64,000 nt of DNA from Sycon ciliatum (lineage: Eukaryota; Porifera; Calcarea; Leucosolenida; Sycettidae): contig NC_088645.1 in assembly GCF_964019385.1 (NCBI RefSeq), positions 21,093,158 through 21,157,157 on the forward strand, written 5' to 3'. Of this stretch, positions 9,849 through 18,900 are shown in pieces (position 1 is the stretch's first letter; each line of letters opens with the position of its first letter). Position numbers and translations under genes: made by a program. Below the pieces are notes generated by a model. The model did no database searches. It saw only the letters and a list, made by a program, of their open reading frames with translations, and was not told the DNA's origin.

Positions 9849-11295
9849 CATAATAATAATAATAATAATAATTTCCCGGCTGGTTGTCAAGCCCGAGCAT
9901 CTCGATGCTGCCAACGCTGCATTCGCCGACACCGATGTCCACATCACCACGGAGGGCCGCCCCTACCTGGGTGCTCCTCTGGGCTCGGAAGCCTTCAAGA
10001 CAACATTTTGCAATGCTCGAGTGGAGGCTTGGGCATCTGAGATGCGTGAGCTGGCGAACGTGGCCGAGGCCGAGCCCCAAGCCGTGTATGCCGCACTGGT
10101 CTTTGGGTACCGTCACTGCTGGACATTCCTGATGCGCGTGTCGAGCTGTGCACCAGACGTCTTCGAGCCTCTCGAGACCTCTCTTCGCTCCGTCTTGTTG
10201 CCAGCTCTATTGGGTGTGCCAGTCGTCCCTGCCCCTCTACGCAGCCTTCTTGCTCTGCCTGTGCGTCATGGTGGCCTTGCAGTGCTCAATCCAGTTGAGG
10301 CTACCCCGCAACAGCGGACAGCATCTCTGTCCATCACGAGCAGTCTCCAGCAACTTATCCCGGACCAGTCCTCCCTCTACAGCGTAGACCCAGCAGCCAT
10401 TTGCGCCGCCAAGGCTGCTGCCAAGCAAGCCCAGTCTGTGACAACCAAGACCGTCCTGCAGACAGCTGGTCCAGAGGCCCTACCACCAATGCTTCTGGAG
10501 CACCTCCAGGCCAAGGGAACAGGTGCATGGCTGACCTGTCTTCCTGTTCGCGAGCATGGATACTCTCTCGACCGGCGGTCCTTCGTTGATGCCCTATGCA
10601 TTCGGTATGGCCTCACCATCCACGGTTCACCTACCGAGTGTCCATGCGGCCGGCCGTTCACCATCGACCACGCAATGATCTGCAAGTTGGGCGGCTATCC
10701 CATCCACCGGCACAACCATGTCCGCAACTACCTGGGCCAACTTCTTTCTCAAGTGTCTGAGGATGTGCAGCTGGAGCCACCGCTGCAACCTCTACCGACG
10801 GTCCGCACGTTTGACCATGGTCCGGCCCTGCTCACTGCGGACGACGCCAGACCGGACATCAAGGCCAGGGGGTTTTGGTCGGTACAGACTGATGCATTTT
10901 TTGATGTAAGGGTGTTCTATCCCAACGCACAGTCGTACCGATCTCGCCCGCTGGCTGAGGTGTTCCAATGGCACGAGCGTCAGAAGCAATCGGCATACGG
11001 TGCCCGGATCCGGGAAGTTGAGCACGCGTCGTTCACCCCGATCGTCCTGTCTTCCGCTGGTGCCCTGGCGAAGGAGGCCACTCGGTTCCTGAAGCTGCTC
11101 GGAACGAAGCTCTCCACCAAGCTCTCGCAGCCTTATCCCCTCGTGATGGGAAAGCTGCGGACGGACCTGGCTTTCAGCCTTGTCCGCGACTCCGTCCTGA
11201 TGGTTCGTGGGAGTCGCCGTGCATTCCGTGCACCTGGTCTCGCGGCGGATGTGGATGCTGTTTCTGTGGAGGCCCGCATTCCCGCCACTACGTGA
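9835..11295 (+). CDS. Retrotransposon protein C-terminal region: CCHC knuckle and PD-(D/E)XK-like nuclease
   Basis: 486 codons open to TGA at 11293; the first about 14 come from the (TAA)n tract, so the true start is missing. The block GRPYLGAPLGSEAF (about residue 39), then QAVYAALVFGYRHCW and LLALPVRHGGLAVLNP, is a thumb-like region seen after reverse transcriptase. CPCGRPFTIDHAMIC..GGYPIHRHNHVR (about 268-297) is a zinc knuckle followed by RHN, as in RLE-encoding LINEs such as R2. ARPDIKARGFW (about 340) and FFDVRVFYPNAQSY supply the D...D pattern of a PD-(D/E)XK nuclease. Clade unresolved. The uninterrupted frame suggests a young insertion. Confidence 0.6.
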   Translation: MTVTTIIIIIIIISRLVVKPEHLDAANAAFADTDVHITTEGRPYLGAPLGSEAFKTTFCNARVEAWASEMRELANVAEAEPQAVYAALVFGYRHCWTFLMRVSSCAPDVFEPLETSLRSVLLPALLGVPVVPAPLRSLLALPVRHGGLAVLNPVEATPQQRTASLSITSSLQQLIPDQSSLYSVDPAAICAAKAAAKQAQSVTTKTVLQTAGPEALPPMLLEHLQAKGTGAWLTCLPVREHGYSLDRRSFVDALCIRYGLTIHGSPTECPCGRPFTIDHAMICKLGGYPIHRHNHVRNYLGQLLSQVSEDVQLEPPLQPLPTVRTFDHGPALLTADDARPDIKARGFWSVQTDAFFDVRVFYPNAQSYRSRPLAEVFQWHERQKQSAYGARIREVEHASFTPIVLSSAGALAKEATRFLKLLGTKLSTKLSQPYPLVMGKLRTDLAFSLVRDSVLMVRGSRRAFRAPGLAADVDAVSVEARIPATT

Positions 11296-11707
11296 CGCTA
11301 AGTCCTCCTGGGGTTTGCCGCTCTCCGGTCCTCTTTCATCCCGTTCTCCCCTCTTTTTGGGGGATTCTTTGTACTTCGTCTTTCTTGTTTTTCTTGTTCC
11401 TTTGTTTTTTGTAGGACAGATTTTTGGTGTACTGATTTCGGTCGTTGTTGTGTCTGACTCTATTCCCAATATCTAATTCTGTGGTTGGTTTTCCAACTCA
11501 TTGGGTTTTGTAGTTTCCATCATGAGTTTGATTCCATCGTGAGTTTGATTCCATCGTGAGTTTTGATTCTATTTGCTATTTTTCGTTCCATTTTTGAGCT
11601 CATATTTTATTTTCCTGATTTCTTCTCCAGTATATGTTGTATTGAATTTTAATACATTGTGTTAATTTTTGCCCGTAAAAGAGGCTTGCACTTCTAAAAA
11701 AAAAAAA
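9849..11707 (+). mobile_element. 5'-truncated retrotransposon fragment with C-terminal CCHC and restriction-like endonuclease
   Basis: The fragment begins within a post-reverse-transcriptase region, ends in a poly(A) run (about 11695-11707) and is bordered by (TAA)n on both sides. The 3' untranslated part has three near-identical 17-base repeats around GAGTTTGATTCCATC (11524-11572). It is the same class as the fragment at 55529-56813 but a different subfamily. Confidence 0.65.
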
Positions 11708-11716
11708 TAATAATTT

Positions 11717-12027
11717 CCCGTTTGTCTCTTTCCCTCAAACCAGTTAATATTTTATGACTTGGGGCTCCCCGCTTGCTAGTTTGTACGTGAAGTGTGTGGG
11801 TTACAGTGAGGGCTGCGTCCCACTCGCCTGTGTGGATTCACAGGAAGTGTGAGTTACGAAGTCTGAAGAAAATGTTGAACGGCCTCTGCTGGGATGACGA
11901 ACACACCATAGCTCAGTGGTTAGAGCATCGCTGGCTACAAGCGAAGGGCCCTGGTTCGAGTCCTGGTGGTTACAGTCAATTTTTTCTTCAGACTTTCCCG
12001 TTTGTCTCTTTCCCTAAAACCAGTTAA
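11717..12027 (+). mobile_element. tRNA-derived SINE, copy 1 (plus orientation)
   Basis: Starts with a duplicated tail piece (TTTCCCGTTTGTCTC...CCAGTTAAT), then GACTTGGGGCTCCCCGC. A tRNA-like part follows with A box ATAGCTCAGTGGTTAGAGC (11909-11927) and B box GGTTCGAGTCC (11953-11963). It ends TTTCCCTAAAACCAGTTAATAATAA. The Pol III boxes are 26 bases apart, normal for a tRNA-derived promoter; the anticodon loop lacks the usual U33, so it is not a functional tRNA. Confidence 0.75.
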
Positions 12028-12040
12028 TAATAATAATAAG

Positions 12041-12260
12041 AGCTAAGGAGGATCTGGAACAAAAACTATTATTCCAGTTATCATTGGTGCTCTGGGTGGT
12101 GTCAGGAATGAGCCGCAGCCACATCCTTGGGCTTGGGCTCCACGCGTCCGTGATCCAGCCGCTGCAGCAATGTGCTATTCTGGGCACCCTGAGGATTGTG
12201 CGGTCAGTAACTGGTCATGGATGGGAGAGTGGTATGGCCTGAACGGTCGGTTGACCTTAT
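12041..12260 (+). mobile_element. RLE-type LINE 3'-terminal fragment, copy 1
   Basis: The + strand translation LRRIWNK, then IPVIIGALGGV and LQQCAILGTLRIVRSV, matches the extreme C-terminus of the RLE-type LINE (VVPVVVGALGGL...IKILRTIL) at 27893 and 43330. It is a different, more divergent family. 5'-truncated, beginning right after (TAA)n. Confidence 0.6.
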
Positions 12261-12771
12261 GTTAGCTTGCCCGTAATGTCTCCATGCGTCTCAGTCTCAC
12301 TCTGCGTGTTTTATGATGGTGGTGCATTTTGTTCTGTGTGACGAGCCGAGAGACGTGAATGTCTGCCATATGCCCCCAGTCACGTATTGTCTTTCTCTGC
12401 CTATGCCATTTTATCTCGTTTGAGATTGTCTCGCTTAGAGTTCCCCATGTCACGTGCAACATGCTTGGTGGCTACTACTAGTGCTCTTATACATGACTGT
12501 GATTTTATGGGAGTATCGAAGTTGGTATAGGTGAATGTGTACTATTTTGCTCTCATACAATTTTATCAAAACATGTTCAGGATTTTCTTTTTCCTTCGCT
12601 GAGTGATGCTTCACCCTTGGGTCCCATGGATCCTGGTGCTGTACTTCATGCCCCCTTTCAGGCTTTTATTTTTAGCTTTGGGAGTGAATAAAATCGTCAT
12701 ACTAACACTAACATACAGCAGCCTTACGCCAAAGAACATGGCGCCCAAAAATGCTCAGCCTGCACGACTGT
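12261..12771. repeat. Spacer block J, copy 1
   Basis: No gene is supported. It is probably the 3' untranslated tail of the RLE-type LINE fragment followed by unit sequence leading to the A promoter. The same order is found at 32370-32656 (shortened) and 49520-50048. Confidence 0.5.
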
Positions 12772-12817
12772 ACAGCAGGGAGTCGTAAAATACCGGTATT
12801 TTACAACTCCCTGCTGT
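12772..12817. repeat. 46-bp palindrome upstream of gene A1
   Basis: ACAGCAGGGAGTCGTAAAAT then ACCGGT then its near-perfect complement ending CTCCCTGCTGT. The same palindrome lies at 32657 and 50051, and only one arm remains at 16301, 20618 and 63236. Confidence 0.7.
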
Positions 12818-13054
12818 AAAGGACCGCAACCAGTGGTGTAGTATGACTGCTGTTCTGGAATTCTTTTCTTTTTTTCTTCTTCTTTTTAAGTGGCTTCTTT
12901 TTTTTAAGTGGCTTCATTTTTTTAAGTGACTTCTTTTTTAAGCGGTGAATACGGCTTTTGATATACGGGTGTACTTTCACAAGCGTATGTTATCAAGTGT
13001 ACAAATACAATTCAATTCGACTTACTACAAGTAGGGTATTACATGTTCAAGTAC

Positions 13055-13082
13055 GGGGGGGGGTGAAAGCGTGCTATATAAG
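13055..13082 (+). promoter_or_regulatory. Core promoter of gene A1: G-run plus TATA box
   Basis: A run of nine G (13055-13063) is followed 11 bases later by TATATAAG (13075-13082). The ATG is 92 bases beyond the TATA box, giving a 5' leader of about 60-70 bases if transcription starts about 30 bases downstream. Confidence 0.6.
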
Positions 13083-13173
13083 CAATGGCGTTTCCTGCAG
13101 TCAAGCGTGTTGTTATCATTCGAGTTCTGTACTTCAATTCCCTTTAAGTTTTTTCAAAACTGAAAATTGAAGT

Positions 13174-13458
13174 ATGGGCCTCGAAGAGATGATTTGGTCC
13201 GATGGAACCGCAGTGTTCCATCAATATGTTGTCATTCGTTATGTCAATGGAGACGTCCGAGCTGACGTTTTCCTTGTCGTTGACGTGGATGCCTCTTCGG
13301 ACTACGACGCCGACAAAGAAGAGTTTGGCGATGAGTTTGACGTCGTCCAGAAAAAAGAAAGGAAGCGAAGAAGAAAGGCGAGAAGAAAGAAGCTATTGGA
13401 TGCTGCTCGCGCTTCGCAAGAGTATGACGCCGATGACGAACACTCAGAGGAAGATTAG
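13174..13458 (+). CDS. Gene A1: 94-residue intronless acidic/basic protein
   Basis: No characterised protein family is recognised. Residues 14-38 (VFHQYVVIRYVNGDVRADVFLVVDV) form a beta-rich segment that lines up with GHQNFIFHVHVLTDR...NFVLVVEV of the C block. Residues 41-57 are acidic (SDYDADKEEFGDE), 60-73 strongly basic (KKERKRRRKARRKK, a likely nuclear-localisation signal), and 83-94 acidic (EYDADDEHSEED). The ATG has A at -3 and G at +4. AATAAA lies 86 bases after the stop, so the gene looks complete and unspliced. Differs from other copies at I21, V28, A30 and D37. A chromatin- or nucleic-acid-associated role is possible from charge alone. Confidence 0.65.
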   Translation: MGLEEMIWSDGTAVFHQYVVIRYVNGDVRADVFLVVDVDASSDYDADKEEFGDEFDVVQKKERKRRRKARRKKLLDAARASQEYDADDEHSEED

Positions 13459-13543
13459 GGAAAAGCCGTAGAAAAGAAGGCTTTAGTCCCAGTCCGAAGA
13501 CGTACGCTGTCGATGCAGTACTGTGTTTCGCATTTTAATGTTG

Positions 13544-13549
13544 AATAAA
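13544..13549 (+). terminator. Polyadenylation signal of gene A1
   Basis: AATAAA in ATGTTGAATAAAATGATTTT, 86 bases after the stop and conserved in position in the next four copies. Confidence 0.65.
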
Positions 13550-13817
13550 ATGATTTTGTAAATGGCTATGAACAGTATCAACTTCACACTAACGACTGTA
13601 ACCGTGTACGCAAGCGATGTAGGTTTAATATTTCCAAGAATAAGTTATAATTATGGTGATATTCATCAGTTGGGAAACATCACTGTCAAATATTTAGGAA
13701 ACATAGGAAGTTCAAATGTCCTGTACATGTATAAGGAAAGCAGTATCATGCAATCGAACATCCTAATGTCTGCAATACCAAGTGAGCATGACGATGCTGA
13801 AATGGTCGTCAAACCAC

Positions 13818-13961
13818 ATGGGTGGCTTCGACCCCGAGGCTTCATCACGCCTCTGGCCCGAGAGTTAATCTGCCAAGTATGCGCGGGGTTTTACGCCACC
13901 CCATGCTCTTGGTCAAGTGTGGACATCATTTCTGGAACACATGCATCACCGAAGCTCTTAG
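13818..13961 (+). pseudogene. R exon, copy 2 (type I): RING exon with one-base deletion
   Basis: Starts MGGFDPEA like the open copies, with one further base lost inside GAGGCTTTCAT (GGCTTCAT here). TGCGGCGGGG is TGCGCGGGG, shifting the frame after the first Cys pair. In the second frame the later ligands read KCGHHFWNTCITEALR, so the C of CxHxxC is also replaced by W. The donor is TTAG followed by GTAAGTC, better than in type II copies. Confidence 0.55.
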
Positions 13962-14040
13962 GTAAGTCATATGTCTGAACTTAAACTATCCGCATACAGA
14001 TTCACAGACATTAAGTGTTTTCACTAGTGTATTGACGGAT

Positions 14041-14109
14041 GGTCATCAGATGTTCAATATCGGTGCTTCAACTGATCCGGACAATGACGACACTGATGTT
14101 ATCCTTTAA
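14041..14109 (+). CDS. B block, copy 1: short GHQMF module
   Basis: GHQMFNIGASTDPDNDDTDVIL then stop. By eye it is a shortened homologue of GHQNFIFHVHVLTDRDKGET in the C block that follows directly. No own promoter or start; it may be exonic or a relic. Confidence 0.35.
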   Translation, partial: GHQMFNIGASTDPDNDDTDVIL

Positions 14110-14117
14110 AAGGTTTA

Positions 14118-14597
14118 AAGTGTGGACCTTTTCATGAAAAGCTGGACAACCGTTTCAAGCCTATTCTGCTGCCTTCATTTGGCAATGGAGAAACCATAGC
14201 CCCTCGAACTATAAAGTTTGAGTGTAGCCTGACTCAGCAGCACCTTGCCATAATGGTGTTGATGAATGGTCATCAGAATTTCATTTTTCATGTACATGTA
14301 TTAACTGATCGGGATAAAGGTGAAACTAATTTTGTCCTTTTCGTAGAAGTGTGTGAAGACGCTGATGTCGAGGATGAGGAGACGGATGACGTTGAAGTCA
14401 TCCAATACCAGTCAGGAGGAGAGGCAGATTATACCTTTTGTGATGCAGATTATGACGCCGACGACGAAGATGAAAGTTATTTGCGAAACAAGTGTTTCGG
14501 AGACAGCCACTGTTGTATATCAATCACGAATACTAATGGTGAGGTAACCATGCTTTTTTACAATACATGTAGTAACAAACATGCGACAGCAATGTGA
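14118..14597 (+). CDS. C block, copy 2 (type I): GHQNF/YDAD module, open
   Basis: One frame runs from KCGPFHEKLDN through TIKFECSLTQQHLAIMVLMN and GHQNFIFHVHVLTDRDKGET to NFVLFVEVCEDADVEDEETD, GEADYTFCDADYDADDEDE and SYLRNKCFGDSHCCISITNT, with the stop at 14595. The first part resembles the SINA/TRAF-like domain core; the tail carries one remaining YDAD motif. A deletion of about 135 bases joins DEDE to YLRNK, parts that lie in separate frames in the other copies. There is also a 9-base loss at SDYDAD. An AG precedes the frame (TTTAAAG). No start codon at the left edge, so it would have to be spliced on. Confidence 0.5.
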   Translation, partial: KCGPFHEKLDNRFKPILLPSFGNGETIAPRTIKFECSLTQQHLAIMVLMNGHQNFIFHVHVLTDRDKGETNFVLFVEVCEDADVEDEETDDVEVIQYQSGGEADYTFCDADYDADDEDESYLRNKCFGDSHCCISITNTNGEVTMLFYNTCSNKHATAM

Positions 14598-15390
14598 ATG
14601 TGGAATGTACATTTAAAAAGAAGAAGAAGTGTTCAGAACGGATTTCTTGTAACGAACTTCAGTGAACGCACAGGTACGTAACTATGGATGAAATACTAAA
14701 TCAAACATTATTATAGGAAAGAAAAAGAGGTGCGGAAAACTAAACAGAGAACAAAGCGACTAGAATGGCACTAAAATTGCATTTTGTCCCCTGGTGTGAG
14801 GTTCGCTCACCACTGTTGTGCTTCTCACTTCCATGCTCATTTTAGTGCAAAATATTTCGGAAGAGGAACGGAATATAATTATGCAGAGAAAGAGTACAAC
14901 TGAAAAATCCAAACAGAGATAAAATAGCACTAATTGTAAGCAGGTGAAAACCAAAAAAGACGAAAAAACACAAAGCTAAGGAAGGTTGAACTCAGATGGT
15001 TAGCCAATTTAATTATTATAAAAAAAGGAGAAGGACAAAGTGTTACGAAGTATGACTCGTGTGATGGCACTCTGTGTCAGTTTTGTGCCATATTGTCGCA
15101 CGTTCGCTGACTGTATATGATCTGGGTACGGTTATGGACAGTAATAATATAAATAAATAATATAGTCACAAGACTCGTAACTCCTAACATTTTCTCCCTC
15201 TCCATTTTTCCATAACGGAAAGGAAGTGCAACGTTGACAACCAATTGACCAGGTGAGGGTGAAAAAACTTTGCGAAGAGTGTGAATGTTGTGACACAATA
15301 ATAATAATAAATGTAGCTGTGCATCCTCGGATGGTAGGCCGCATATCCTTGCCCATCTGCCCGCCATTATCGGAATGCAAAGTACAAATC
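14598..15390. repeat. Unit 3' block D, copy 2
   Basis: No gene is supported. Same order as 1011-1835 but cut at ATCGTTGACG (15388), where block K begins in place of the pogo-like and Penelope-like pieces. Confidence 0.6.
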
Positions 15391-16440
15391 GTTGACGTAG
15401 CAAGCCAGCCGGGGGAGTGAAATAACGAAAGATTTCGTCAACGAAAATTTGTACTTACATGTATACAGTAGCATCATTTGGTCCTGGCACAACCGGTAGT
15501 GGTGCGCCTTCTAGGGAGTGTGTAGGACCGGTTCCGGGGGGGGGGGGAAAGGACTGATGTCTTGGCCGCTGAAAACTCACCACCGCAATTGCGGCCCAGC
15601 TTTGACATGCATCAACATCTGCCAACCTGAACGTCCTCCGCTGAGTCTGCTCGGATTTTTGTATATATTATTATTAAAAGTAGAAAGGAAAAGAACATAT
15701 GGAAACGAGTTAAGAGTAACTCTCCACCACTGTAACTAGATACTATTATACAGTCAGAAAGTGCAACAACTAGGCACAAAACTGACAGAGTATTGAGACA
15801 TTCGACGTCCTGAAAACTAGCTTCAACACATCTCCGTAACGCTCACCGACAGCCTTCCAACTTGGAAGGTTCAAGGTTATGGAAAGACCAAAGAGGGGAA
15901 GGCAAGCGCAACGAAAACGAGCACAAGCTACAGTCCCAACTTAACGAAGAATGTCGATTGTCACTGGACGATGACGAGACCAGTAGGCGATTTGACAAAG
16001 CGTACGTTGTGTGAAACAACTTGTTTTGTAGTCAACTAGTCCATCACAATGTCATGCATGAGAAGTACTGTAGGAGTTTAGATTTTGGCTTGTACAATTC
16101 GTTCTCGGAAAGCTTCCCCCTTCTTAACTTATCTTTGATATTTTTGACCCACCCAATTTGGGTGGTGTGCTGCTTTGCTGCTTCGAATTGTAGTTAGACC
16201 GCTTTGTGGTATGGCCTGAACGGTCGGTTGACCTTATGTTAACATAGAGCAGCCTTACGCCAAAGAACATGGAGCCCAAAACCGCTCAGCCTGCACTACT
16301 GTACAGGAACTCCCTGCTGTAAAGGAACGCAACCAGTGGTGTAGTATGACTGCTGTTCTGGAATTCCTTTCTTTTTTTCTTCTTCTTTTAAGTGGCTTCT
16401 TTTTTGTCAGGGACTTCTTTTTTTAAGTGGTGAATACGGC
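15391..16440. repeat. Spacer block K, copy 1
   Basis: No gene is supported. Holds the common segment with an 11-base G-run (15536-15546), a (TTA)n stretch, and a left arm only of the foldback family (from about 15668: AGTAGAAAGGAAAAG...GTGCAACAACTAGGCACAAA). Next come a 16151-16172 palindrome CCCACCCAATTTGGGTGG, the GGTATGGCCTGAACGGTCGG segment also in block J, and the one-armed palindrome at 16301-16321. Confidence 0.55.
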
Positions 16441-16542
16441 TTTTGATATACGGGTGTACTTTCACAAGCGTATGTTATCAAGTGTTCAAATACAATTCAA
16501 TACGACTTACTAAAAGTGCGGTACTACATGTGCAAGTACGGA

Positions 16543-16576
16543 GGGGGGGGGGGGGGGTGAAAGCGTGCTATATAAG
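16543..16576 (+). promoter_or_regulatory. Core promoter of gene A2
   Basis: Fifteen G (16543-16557) and TATATAAG at 16569-16576, again 11 bases apart and 91 bases before the ATG. Confidence 0.6.
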
Positions 16577-16667
16577 TAATGGCGTTTCCTGCAGTCAAGC
16601 GTGTTGTAATCATTCGAGTTCTGTACCTCAATTCCCTTTAAGTTTTTTCAAAACTGAAAATTGAAGT

Positions 16668-16952
16668 ATGGGCCTCGAAGAGATGATTTGGTCCGATGGA
16701 ACCGCAGTGTTCCATCAATATGTTGTCAATCGTTATGTCAATGGAGACATCCGAACTGATGTTTTCCTTGTCGTGGAGGTAGATGCATCTTCGGACTACG
16801 ACGCCGATAAAGAAGAGTTTGGCGATGAGTTTGACGTCGTCCAGAAAAAAGAAAGGAAGCGAAGAAGAAAGGCGAGAAGAAAGAAGCTATTGGATGCTGC
16901 TCGCGCTTCGCAAGAGTATGACGCCGATGACGAACACTCAGAGGAAGATTAG
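16668..16952 (+). CDS. Gene A2: 94-residue acidic/basic protein
   Basis: Has the majority residues N21, I28, T30, E37 and K48. AATAAA at 17038-17043. The downstream R exon begins only 370 bases later, so A and R are separate transcripts or R is read from its own promoter. Relative to A1 the changes include several silent third-position differences (GAC/GAT, GTT/GTG, GCC/GCA). Confidence 0.65.
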   Translation: MGLEEMIWSDGTAVFHQYVVNRYVNGDIRTDVFLVVEVDASSDYDADKEEFGDEFDVVQKKERKRRRKARRKKLLDAARASQEYDADDEHSEED

Positions 16953-17321
16953 GGAAAAGGCGTAGAAAAGAAGCCTTTAGTCCCAGTCCGAAGACGTACG
17001 CTGTCGATGCAGAACTGTGTGTCGCATTTCTATGTTGAATAAAATGATTTTGTAAATGGCTATGAACAGTATCAACTTCAGACTAACGACTGTAACCGTG
17101 CACACATGTAAGCGATGTAGGTTTAGTATTTCCAAGAAGAAGTTATAATTATGGTGATATTCATCAGTTGGGAAACATCACTGGCAAATATTTAGGAAAC
17201 ATAGGAAGTTCAAATGTTCTGTACATGTACATGTATAAGGAAAGCAGTATCATGAAATCGAACATCCTAATGTCTGCGATACCAAGTGAGCATGACGATG
17301 CTGAAATGGTCGTCAAACCAC

Positions 17322-17466
17322 ATGGGTGGCTTCGACCCCGAGGCTTTCATCACGCCTCTGGCCCGAGAGTTAATCTGCCAAGTATGCGCGGGGTTTTACG
17401 CCACCCCATGCTCTTGGTCAAGTGTGGACGTCATTTCTGGAACACATGCATCACCGAAGCTCTTAG
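17322..17466 (+). pseudogene. R exon, copy 3 (type I)
   Basis: Carries the shared TGCGCGGGG deletion. The later ligands read KCGRHFWNTCITEALR in the second frame: CxH is now CGR-H and the next Cys is W, the most damaged ligand set in the array. Donor TTAG/GTAAGTC intact. Confidence 0.55.
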
Positions 17467-17545
17467 GTAAGTCATATGTCTGAACATAAACTATCCGCAT
17501 ACAGATTCACGGACATTAAGTGTTGTCACTAGTGTATTGACGGAT

Positions 17546-17614
17546 GGTCATGAGATGTTCAATTTCCATGCTTTAACTGTTCAGGACAATGACGTTACTG
17601 ATGTTATCCTTTAA
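17546..17614 (+). CDS. B block, copy 2
   Basis: GHEMFNFHALTVQDNDVTDVIL then stop; FNFHALT keeps the FxFHxxVLT pattern of the C block better than copy 1. Confidence 0.35.
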   Translation, partial: GHEMFNFHALTVQDNDVTDVIL

Positions 17615-17621
17615 AGGGTTT

Positions 17622-17791
17622 AAAGTATGAACCTTGACATAATGGTGATGATGTATGGTCATGCGAGGTTCATCCTTCATGTACTTGTATTAACTGATAA
17701 AGAGGACTCGGATTACGACGCTGATAGCGAGGATGAGGAGACGGATGACGTTGAAGTCGTCCAATACCAGTCAGGATGGAGAGGAAGATGA
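17622..17791 (+). pseudogene. Short C block, copy 3: internally deleted
   Basis: Reads LDIMVMMYGHARFILHVLVL then TDKEDSDYDADSEDEETDDV and QYQSGWRGR stop. The part between KYGP and QQHLAIMV in full copies is missing (about 110 bases), and the VVEVC strand before the acidic tail is also absent. The YDAD tail is joined directly to VLTDK. The same short form recurs at 57805. Confidence 0.5.
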
Positions 17792-18049
17792 TACTTAGCT
17801 AGTACGTGGACTCTAATACATCAATACCTTGAGTCCCTCTGATTAACATGTTTTCCATTTCATAATTATGTCTCTGATTTACATGTTTACATGTGATATT
17901 CGTCAGTTGGAATACATAACTGTCAAATATTTTTGTAAGTATGGGAAGTTCAAACGGCCTATGGACGGAACGCCGTTTCATGCAATCGAACATCCTAATG
18001 TCTTCAAAACCAGTTGTACACACCGATGTTGACATGGCCGTCAAACCAC

Positions 18050-18199
18050 ATGGGTGGCTTCGACCCCAAGGTTTTCATCAAGCCTCCGGCCGGTGAGTTA
18101 ATTTGCCAAGTATGCGGCGGGGTTTTAAGCCACCCCATGCCCGTGGTCAAGTGTGGGCATCATTTCTGCCACACACGCATCACGGAAGCGCACAGATAA
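18050..18199 (+). CDS. R exon, copy 4 (type II): open RING half, donor lost
   Basis: MGGFDPKVFIKPPAGELICQ then VCGGVLSHPMPVVKCGHHFC and HTRITEAHR stop. All of C-x2-C and C-x-H-x2-C is intact. The splice donor is changed from AG/GTAATT to AG/ATAATT, so the frame reads into a stop. In this copy an in-frame ATG exists upstream (18014, MYTPMLTWPSNH). Likely unable to splice to a following exon. Confidence 0.5.
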   Translation: MGGFDPKVFIKPPAGELICQVCGGVLSHPMPVVKCGHHFCHTRITEAHR

Positions 18200-18279
18200 T
18201 TCACATGTCTGAACTTGAACTGTCCGCATGACCATTCACGGGCATTAAGTGCTGTCACTGTTAATAACAAACATGTTTA

Positions 18280-18900
18280 AAGTATGGACCTTTTCATGAA
18301 AAGCTGGACACCCGTTTGAAACGTATTCTGCTGCCTTTCTTTGACCATGGAGAAACCATAGCCCCTCGAACTATAAAGTTTGAGTGGAGCCTGACTCAGC
18401 AGCACCTTGCCATAATGGTGTTGATGAATGGTCATCAGAATTTCATTTTTCATGTACATGTATTAACTGATCGGGATAAAGGTGACACTAATTTTGTCCT
18501 TGTCGTAGAAGTGTGTGTGTGAAGACTCGGACTACGACGCTGATGTCCAGGATGAGGAGACGGATGACGTTGAAGTCATCCAATACCAGTCAGGAGGAGA
18601 GGCAGATTATACCTTTTGTGATGCAGATTATGACGCCGACGACGAAGATGAATACTACTTCAAAGCAGCAAGAAGATTAGGCTCAAGGTGTAGCTGAACA
18701 AAAAAACCGCTGTTAATCCTAGTCCACGGACGTACACTGTAGATGGAGTGCTATTATTCTTTTTTTATGGCGAAGAAAATTATTTGCGAGACAAGTGTTT
18801 CGGAGACAGCCACTGTTGTATATCAATAACGAATACTAATGGTGAGGTAACCATGCTTTTTTACAATACATGTAGTAACAAACATGCGACAGCAATGTGA
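18280..18900 (+). pseudogene. C block, copy 4 (type II)
   Basis: The first frame is open from YGPFHEKLDTRLKRILL to LTDRDKGDTNFVLVVEVCV, where the GTGT duplication stops it at 18522. The acidic tail EDSDYDADVQDEETDDVEVI resumes in the next frame (18515-18697) and ends at RRLGSRCS. Confidence 0.5.

Noticed and set aside
11905-11975. Functional tRNA genes at the A/B-box sites (also 47645-47715, 47940-48000, 58310-58375)
   Set aside because: Cloverleaf is incomplete, U33 is missing, and each is embedded in a SINE body with a 3' tail.
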